A stretch of DNA of 64,000 nt from the NCBI GenBank assembly GCA_918026815.1, contig CAKJVC010000160.1:124001-188000 (forward strand). The letters run 5' to 3'. The first letter of the stretch is position 1. Each line of letters starts with the position of its first letter. Source of the DNA: Chalara sp. BL73 (Eukaryota; Ascomycota; Leotiomycetes; Helotiales). The notes below the pieces were generated by a model. That model was not told the DNA's origin. It saw only the letters and a list, made by a program, of their open reading frames with translations, and did not search any database. Position numbers and translations under genes: made by a program. Shown here piece by piece: positions 58,785 through 64,000 of this stretch.

Positions 58785-59643
58785 GGCTAGAAGCTTGCAG
58801 CTCGTGAGATTCTTACTCGCAAGTTACCTCTTTGTAACCATGAATGCTTTTGTCACTTAAGATTTTATTTTGGTGGGATGCATCCAGTTTCTATGTGCCA
58901 AGACTCTTACAAACATAGGCCCTTGTCCCTTACAGACCCACTTCCAATTACACATCAACCTCGAATATGGCTATGTGTCTCACCAGACATTGGCTTTTAC
59001 CTCAATTCAAGAACTAGGCAGGTTACCATTCCAAATTTGTCTAACTTTCTTCATATTGAAGTCTTCCCTAAAGCATTTTCTCAAATACAATTTAGAGCTC
59101 TGCTCCTTCTTTTAGATGCAAAAGGTTACTTCGGAGCTATCCACTGCTTTTAAGCGTCTCTCAAGCCATAATTTCGTCATCAATAAATAGCCTTACATAC
59201 CCTCAACAAGCACGTTTAGGCCCTCCCGTTCGAAGCTCTCATAATTTTTACTGTATAGACTTTTTCCCCCGTAATGAGAACAGCTATCGTAACTCAAGCA
59301 AGACGTAATCGAGGACTTTTACATAAGTTGCGACCAACTCCATTCATTCCACCAATCTATTCTCATGAGTAAGTAACACAGGTGGTCTTCTATGGGGCTC
59401 AAGTCCTTAATCTCAGTTGTGTACGATGGTTGTCTTCGGGTATAACGCCTAGTCTAGGATATAAAGCTTAAGCCCGAGCCGGAAACGGCGGGCTATGATA
59501 AAGCATATCTATATACGCATGGTATTATGGACCTGCAGAACATTCTCCATTCAACTTTCAATCAATTATTTCATATCCTAATACTCTTGAGAAGCCCACT
59601 AATCCTCACTAACATCCATTCGAGACACGCAACTGCAGCCAGA
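58785..59643. promoter_or_regulatory. Divergent intergenic region of C3HC gene and aldo-keto reductase
   Basis: These 859 bp separate two divergent starts. Frames of 81-91 codons at 58870-59153 overlap each other and have no domain. Sequence just before 59644 is pyrimidine-rich, as in a fungal leader. Confidence 0.45.
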
Positions 59644-60752
59644 ATGTCGGCATTGAATATCAAGTCCAAACTCAAATTGAACTCTGGCTATGAGATTCCC
59701 ATTCTGGGATATGGGGTATGACATATCATCATCCTTCCAGAACGCCTGCTGATAGTGATTAGGTCTATCAAACGTATGATTACAGCTCAGATATAGTTCA
59801 TGCGGCTAACGTTTTTCAAGACCAGCAGGTGAAGCTGAAAAAGTTGTCACAAAAGCATTCGATGTTGGTTATATACACGTGAGTCTCTATCCCATTCAAT
59901 CGTCGTTGCCATGCAATACTAACACTCAAAGGTCGATTCGGCCGCAGCCTACCGTAATGAGAAGCCATGCGGTACCGCAATCCTCAAATCCAAGATCCCA
60001 CGAGAAGACATATTTTTCACCAGCAAGATCCCACCCAGGTCTCTCGGCTATGAGACCACTAAAAGCCAGGTTGAGAAGAGTCTGCAGGAGTCCGGCTTGG
60101 GATATATTGATCTGATGCTCATTCACGCCCCGTACGGCGGTTCAGCTAACAGGAAGGGGGCCTGGAAAGCCCTGGTTGAGGCTCAAGAGGAGGGGAAGGT
60201 CAGAAGCCTGGGTATCAGCAGTATGTTGTCCTTCTAGGTTGACATCTCAACCCACGTGACTTAATCTGCGAGGAGGCTACTCAGATATGCTGACGATAGG
60301 TTCCAGACTATGGTGTCCACCACCTGGATGAACTAGAGACGCACATTAAGGAACTTGAACAAGAACGCGGAGGCGCTGGAAAAGGCGGGATCATCTCGGT
60401 CGGGCAGTGGGAATTGCACCCCTGGCTGGCCCGTCCTGATATTGTCTCTTGGTGTCAAAAACGTAACGTTATCACCGAAGCGTACTCACCCCTGGTCCGC
60501 AACACGCGTTCGAATGATCCACTTCTCCAGCCGCTGGCCAAGAAACATGGGAAGACGCCTACGCAAATATTGTTAAGATGGAGCTTGCAAAAGGGATTTG
60601 TACCGCTTCCGAAGAGCGTTACACCGCAGAGGATTGAGGAGAATGCTGATTTGTACAATTTCGAGTTGAGTGAAGAGGATATAAAGAGTTTGGAGACGGG
60701 AGAGTATGAGCCTTGTGCTTGGGATCCTACTGTTGCGAAGTTGGAGGACTGA
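59644..60752 (+). CDS. Aldo-keto reductase
   Basis: NADPH-dependent carbonyl reductase; substrate unknown. Exons 59644-59715, 59763-59773 (11 nt), 59821-59878, 59932-60220 and 60307-60752 encode 291 aa. The catalytic tetrad is visible: Asp49 and Tyr54 in VDSAAAYRNE, Lys79 in TSKIPP and His112 in LMLIHAPYG. The barrel strand GYEIPILGYGVYQT is assembled across two introns and the tiny exon. Later motifs are SLGISNYGVHHL, GQWELHPWL, ITEAYSPL and the NADP-binding LPKSVTPQRIEEN. Length is near that of fungal AKR enzymes (about 280-320 aa). The gene is convergent with a Zn2Cys6 regulator, stops 70 bp apart, which may mean a local regulator-enzyme pair. Confidence 0.93.
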
Positions 60753-60822
60753 GCTTGGCTCGATGCAGATGATGAATTTCTTGTAAAGTTCGTATACATT
60801 GATAGTTGATAGTTGAATTTTG

Positions 60823-62483
60823 CTACCTCCGTTCCTTTCCAATATGTGGAGTCCATCCTGTCATTTCCTTTTTGTCTATATCCTGTGCAAAACGCAACCC
60901 TTTTTTAGACTGTAGATCCGAAAACGTTTTCTCATAATCCGAAAGTTTCTCTGACGAATGTCGTCTTAGTGCAAAAAGCGCAACCCGACCAGAAAACAGA
61001 CATTTTTGAGAGCTTGATACGCCATATTCATCCTTCATGCAAAACGGCATTGAGTCCATTATGTTAGTAGCGAGCTCAACTTGCCTCTCGCTCCCATGAG
61101 CAGCTTTGAGCTGCGCGACAAAACCTGCTATGCTAGGTGGCACCTCTTTAGGTACTTGACTGCAGATCAGATCAATCGTAGTGGTAAGAATTAATCGCAA
61201 GGCCCAGTAATCTAGCATGACAAGGGCCAGGTTGATATTCGCGAATTGTATTTGCGGCTCATCGCCGGATCTCCATAATATTGGTGAGGGAGACTCCTCA
61301 GCAAGGTTGTTATACCAGCTGGTAAAATCGAGATCCATTGCATAGCATCTTTTCAGATATGCCGCTGACGCAGAGAGATTATGATCTGTTGAGTTTTTAT
61401 ACTTATCCAAATCCTCAAGCAGCGCACCCAAGGAGTGGCCTTTGGCGAAAAGCAGTCCTTGCATATCCCACCATTCTGCTTTATCTACGAGGTTTTTTAA
61501 ACGAGAGGTCTTGCGATACTGTAGGCTTTTTATCATCTGGAAGAACTTGTTAGGATGATCTCAAGGTAGCACTGCCAGGCCTAGGGGACTGACGGAGGCA
61601 TAACATATATTCTTAAATAATGCTTTCCCAAGCGGGGTATCATTCTGCCGATGACCACGAAACTGAACGAGTCGCTCAATGCCGCTGTTATGTTCTTCAT
61701 GGGCGCTCGTCGAATTCGACGTTGATTCATAAAGCTGTGCTCCGTCAAAAACGTCGAGTAAACCCAAAATCATGTTCTACTTGCCTCGTATATTGACAGA
61801 ATAAGACATGTAGCTAAGGTTTCGTCCTTAGCAGCTAATTTAGAGTTCTCCAAAGCTCTGTGTAAAGCCCGCAAGGCAAAGCCATAAGCAGCAGTGCCTC
61901 TCTTGATCAAATCTTGATGCCCAAGAATTCTCCCAACTCTGGTGAGGCATAGAGCGTGAAGGGAGTATTCTAAGGATGTGTTTCGTCTATTGAGTCGAAT
62001 GGCTTCAAAAAGCCAGGCACCTGCCAGGCCCGAACCTGCTTTTGGGCTTTTTGGAAGGTAGCCCTCAAGGAATAAATTCTGGAAGATGTATTTTCTAAGA
62101 TCAGGATTCTCTATCGGCGGTTGTGATACGGCGCTTGGCTGAATGGGGGGTGATTGAGAACCCCGTTGAGAAGTCGAGGGACTTCGCTCATTCTTAATGT
62201 TTCCAACACTCTGTGGCGAAGAGCTTGTTTTCTTACGTGGCTGTACTTCTTCAAGTCGTTCTCGTTTCTCCCAACCTTTGACTGTACGATTCAAAAACAC
62301 AGCACCACGCACATAGCCTTCACATTCTCTCCCACTTTGTATACATCGAGCACAGTCTGGCTTCTGAAGATCGCACTGTCTTCGGTTTCAGTCCAGTTTT
62401 GAGTAAGGTGCCAAGATGCTTACTCTGATTTTGCGTCTTCTACACGTATGACAGCCCTTTGATTTTCCTGGGATGCCAACCAT
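60823..62483 (-). CDS. Zn2Cys6 transcription factor
   Basis: Exons 62483-62424, 62375-61785, 61734-61594 and 61536-60823 encode 501 aa. The DNA-binding cluster has Cys11, 14, 21, 28, 31 and 38 (CX2CX6CX6CX2CX6C), with the first intron inside it between Arg20 and Cys21. A Ser/Pro-rich linker follows, then an alpha-helical fungal transcription-factor region: LAGAWLFEAIRLNRR, LATCLILSIYELYESTSNS, GIERLVQFRGH, then WWDMQGLLFAKG and DLDFTSWYNN. Intron 2 works only with the GC donor GCAAGT at 61784; a GT donor leaves a frameshift. Intron 3 (donor GTCAGT) is moderately supported. No target can be named; the adjacent aldo-keto reductase is a candidate. Confidence 0.88.
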
Positions 62484-63226
62484 TGTTTATACAAGAGCAA
62501 CTGCCAAGCTATAAGTTCTGGACTGGTTGATCCGCTCCAGGGTTATCAGCCACTGGGCCACTTGTGGCCATGATCTGTCCAGTAATTACTACTTTCCGGA
62601 AAATCTCCAGGCTTCGCGGCTTGAACCTCTCTTTGCCCTGAGCCAATAGTGCATAGATCGCTTAGAAATGAAAGAAACGGCTGTTTCTATTATGCACTTA
62701 TCCTGATAAAGCTAATTTTGGCGGCGCACTGTGGTCTCGGGATGCGGTGACGCTCAAAGTTTTGATTTTAGCCAACAGTGGTATATTGTGGAGTTGAAAT
62801 AGCCTCGAAAGACTAGACCGAACTGGGATTGAAATTGCGAGCGACTCGCGTGTAACGAAGTAATTGGTATGTGTACATTTGTGATACATGCCCAGATACT
62901 ACAAGTATTGCATCCGCAAGCCTGGCGCCTCATGCAAACGAGCAACAGATTACTATTATCATTCGCGCTCAGTAGTCGGCCTACATTTATTAGATTCAGG
63001 ACCAAACAAAGAAATAAACAAATGTCAGCCCTGAACTGAGAGTTTTATTTTTGTTGAATAATTCCTTAATTTTACAATGTAAGCCTCGGCTGCACTTCCG
63101 GGGCCAAGACGAAATAGGAAAACTATTTACCCCGCTTAAAATCGCGTCACCTGAGATTGGCGCGTCTTCATCCATGGCTTTCTCTGCTTTTGTGACCTTA
63201 AGCCTTCCTTGCGATCAGCAGCAACG
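62484..63226. promoter_or_regulatory. Divergent intergenic region upstream of the Zn2Cys6 gene and the edge gene
   Basis: These 743 bp separate two divergent starts. Only short frames with no domain were seen. No repeat was recognised. Confidence 0.45.
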
Positions 63227-64000
63227 ATGCCGCAGAGGACTTTCGAGCTGATACCAACGACACTGGTCAAGTCGGATGGCCCCGTGCGGGCAATGACCAG
63301 CAAAGAAGCAAAGAAAGCATACCAAAAGAAGAATAGGGGGCCGAAAATAACTCGAGCGGAGCAGCGACGACTGGACAAGCTCGAACTCGACAGACAGAGG
63401 AAAGAGTACGAGAGGGAGCGTGCTGCTAGCAGAGCCAAAGCAGCTCGGGATAAGAAGGCTCAAAAGGCGGAGGAGGAGAAAGCAGAGAGGAAGAAAAATG
63501 GAATTCCTGAACCAAGCAAACATGTCAGAGCGAGTCAACCCACGATATCTCTTTTTGTGACGAGCGGTGCAAAGCGGTCATGGCAATCTATGGCAGCGCA
63601 GCCAGAGGAAACGATATCAGAAGGAACAATGCGTGGGGATGATATGCCACCTCCTGCAAAGCGACTAGCGACTGGGGACGGTTCGGAGGATGAGTTCGGC
63701 GACTTCCCATCTTTGTCACAAACCAACCTGCCAGAAATATTAGATAGTTCTCTAAAAGCTTTTGAGGGTTTAAACGACCTCCCAGCTCAGAAAGCTATCT
63801 CTGGGGTGGACGAATTTGATGACGATGAAACGGCACTTGAGGATCTGGCAACAACCCAACTGCAGTCGGAGGCTTTTGATGCTGCAACCAAGTCATCTTC
63901 TCCGTTAATGGGAAGCCCCAGCGCCGTGGGCCTTGCACAACAAGAGGAAATTGTTCCAACTGTAGCTCAGGAGGACAGGATAACTCAAGCCCTTCAGATA
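63227..64000 (+). CDS. Basic helical protein with PIP-box-like motif, cut by window end
   Basis: The reading frame is open for 258 codons from ATG 63227 (MPQRTFELIPTTLVKSDGPV) to the last base, so the gene is partial. Residues 25-95 form a highly charged, probably single-helix segment (RAEQRRLDKLELDRQRKEYE, then Lys/Glu/Ala repeats). Gln104-Val111 (QPTISLFV) resembles a PCNA-interacting box: Q at 1, a branched residue at 4 and an aromatic at 7, but valine at 8. The remainder is acidic and Ser/Thr-rich. I do not recognise the family; a role at replication forks or in repair would follow only if the PIP box is real. Confidence 0.7.
   Translation, partial: MPQRTFELIPTTLVKSDGPVRAMTSKEAKKAYQKKNRGPKITRAEQRRLDKLELDRQRKEYERERAASRAKAARDKKAQKAEEEKAERKKNGIPEPSKHVRASQPTISLFVTSGAKRSWQSMAAQPEETISEGTMRGDDMPPPAKRLATGDGSEDEFGDFPSLSQTNLPEILDSSLKAFEGLNDLPAQKAISGVDEFDDDETALEDLATTQLQSEAFDAATKSSSPLMGSPSAVGLAQQEEIVPTVAQEDRITQALQI

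Noticed and set aside
58870..59153. Two overlapping frames between the C3HC and AKR genes
   Set aside because: The frames overlap each other with similar length and neither shows a domain.

Overview
The window looks like nuclear DNA of a filamentous ascomycete (Pezizomycotina). Genes lie on both strands and are broken by short introns, mostly 47-120 nt, with GTRNGT-like donors and CTAAC/CTGAC-like branch sites. The gene set includes an AA9 lytic polysaccharide monooxygenase, a Zn2Cys6 regulator, FMP52, MET10, MEU1, ENP2 and MED13. A Leotiomycete (Helotiales-like) origin is my inference from general resemblance; nothing in the window proves it. All exon joins were built by hand from splice signals, reading phase and family similarity.

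Layout. 0.5-6.3 kb: a six-exon gene for a very large coiled-coil protein (-). 8.7-9.4 kb: a small single-pass membrane protein (+). 9.6-11.5 kb: the ribosome-biogenesis WD protein Enp2/NOL10 (-), divergent from Mediator subunit 13 (12.2-16.8 kb, +). 17.2-18.4 kb: methylthioadenosine phosphorylase (+), convergent with an SRPK-type kinase (19.1-20.8 kb, -). 21.0-23.05 kb: a transposon island holding a MULE-like element with a 9-bp target duplication, a second inverted-repeat element nested in its left arm, and a separate short TA-flanked MITE. 23.8-24.7 kb: AA9 LPMO (-). 26.0-27.1 kb: HP1-type heterochromatin protein (-). 27.9-29.8 kb: FAD monooxygenase (-). 30.5-31.4 kb: histidine phosphatase (-). 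34.6-38.6 kb: a ten-exon alanine-rich coiled-coil protein (+). 40.5-42.7 kb: a Cys/His-module protein with a disordered tail (+). 43.1-44.4 kb: GT32/Caps_synth-like glycosyltransferase (-). 45.9-49.2 kb: sulfite reductase flavoprotein Met10 (-). 51.3-52.1 kb: FMP52 (+). 52.3-52.8 kb: a small, possibly mitochondrial protein (-). 53.2-56.9 kb: SNF2 ATPase (-). 57.4-58.8 kb: C3HC zinc-finger protein (-). 59.6-60.75 kb: aldo-keto reductase (+), convergent with a Zn2Cys6 factor (60.8-62.5 kb, -). 63.2 kb to the edge: a truncated gene for a basic protein with a PIP-box-like motif (+).

Most genes are unrelated housekeeping functions: sulfur assimilation and methionine salvage (Met10, MTAP), nucleolar and transcription machinery (Enp2, MED13), chromatin (HP1, SNF2) and RNA-related factors (SRPK, C3HC protein). 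Accessory functions are the secreted LPMO, the FAD monooxygenase, the glycosyltransferase and the AKR/Zn2Cys6 pair. I see no coherent biosynthetic gene cluster, rRNA, tRNA or CRISPR array. The most distinctive structures are the nested transposon, in which the outer element's intact arm shows the empty site of the inner one, and two introns that work only with GC-AG boundaries.
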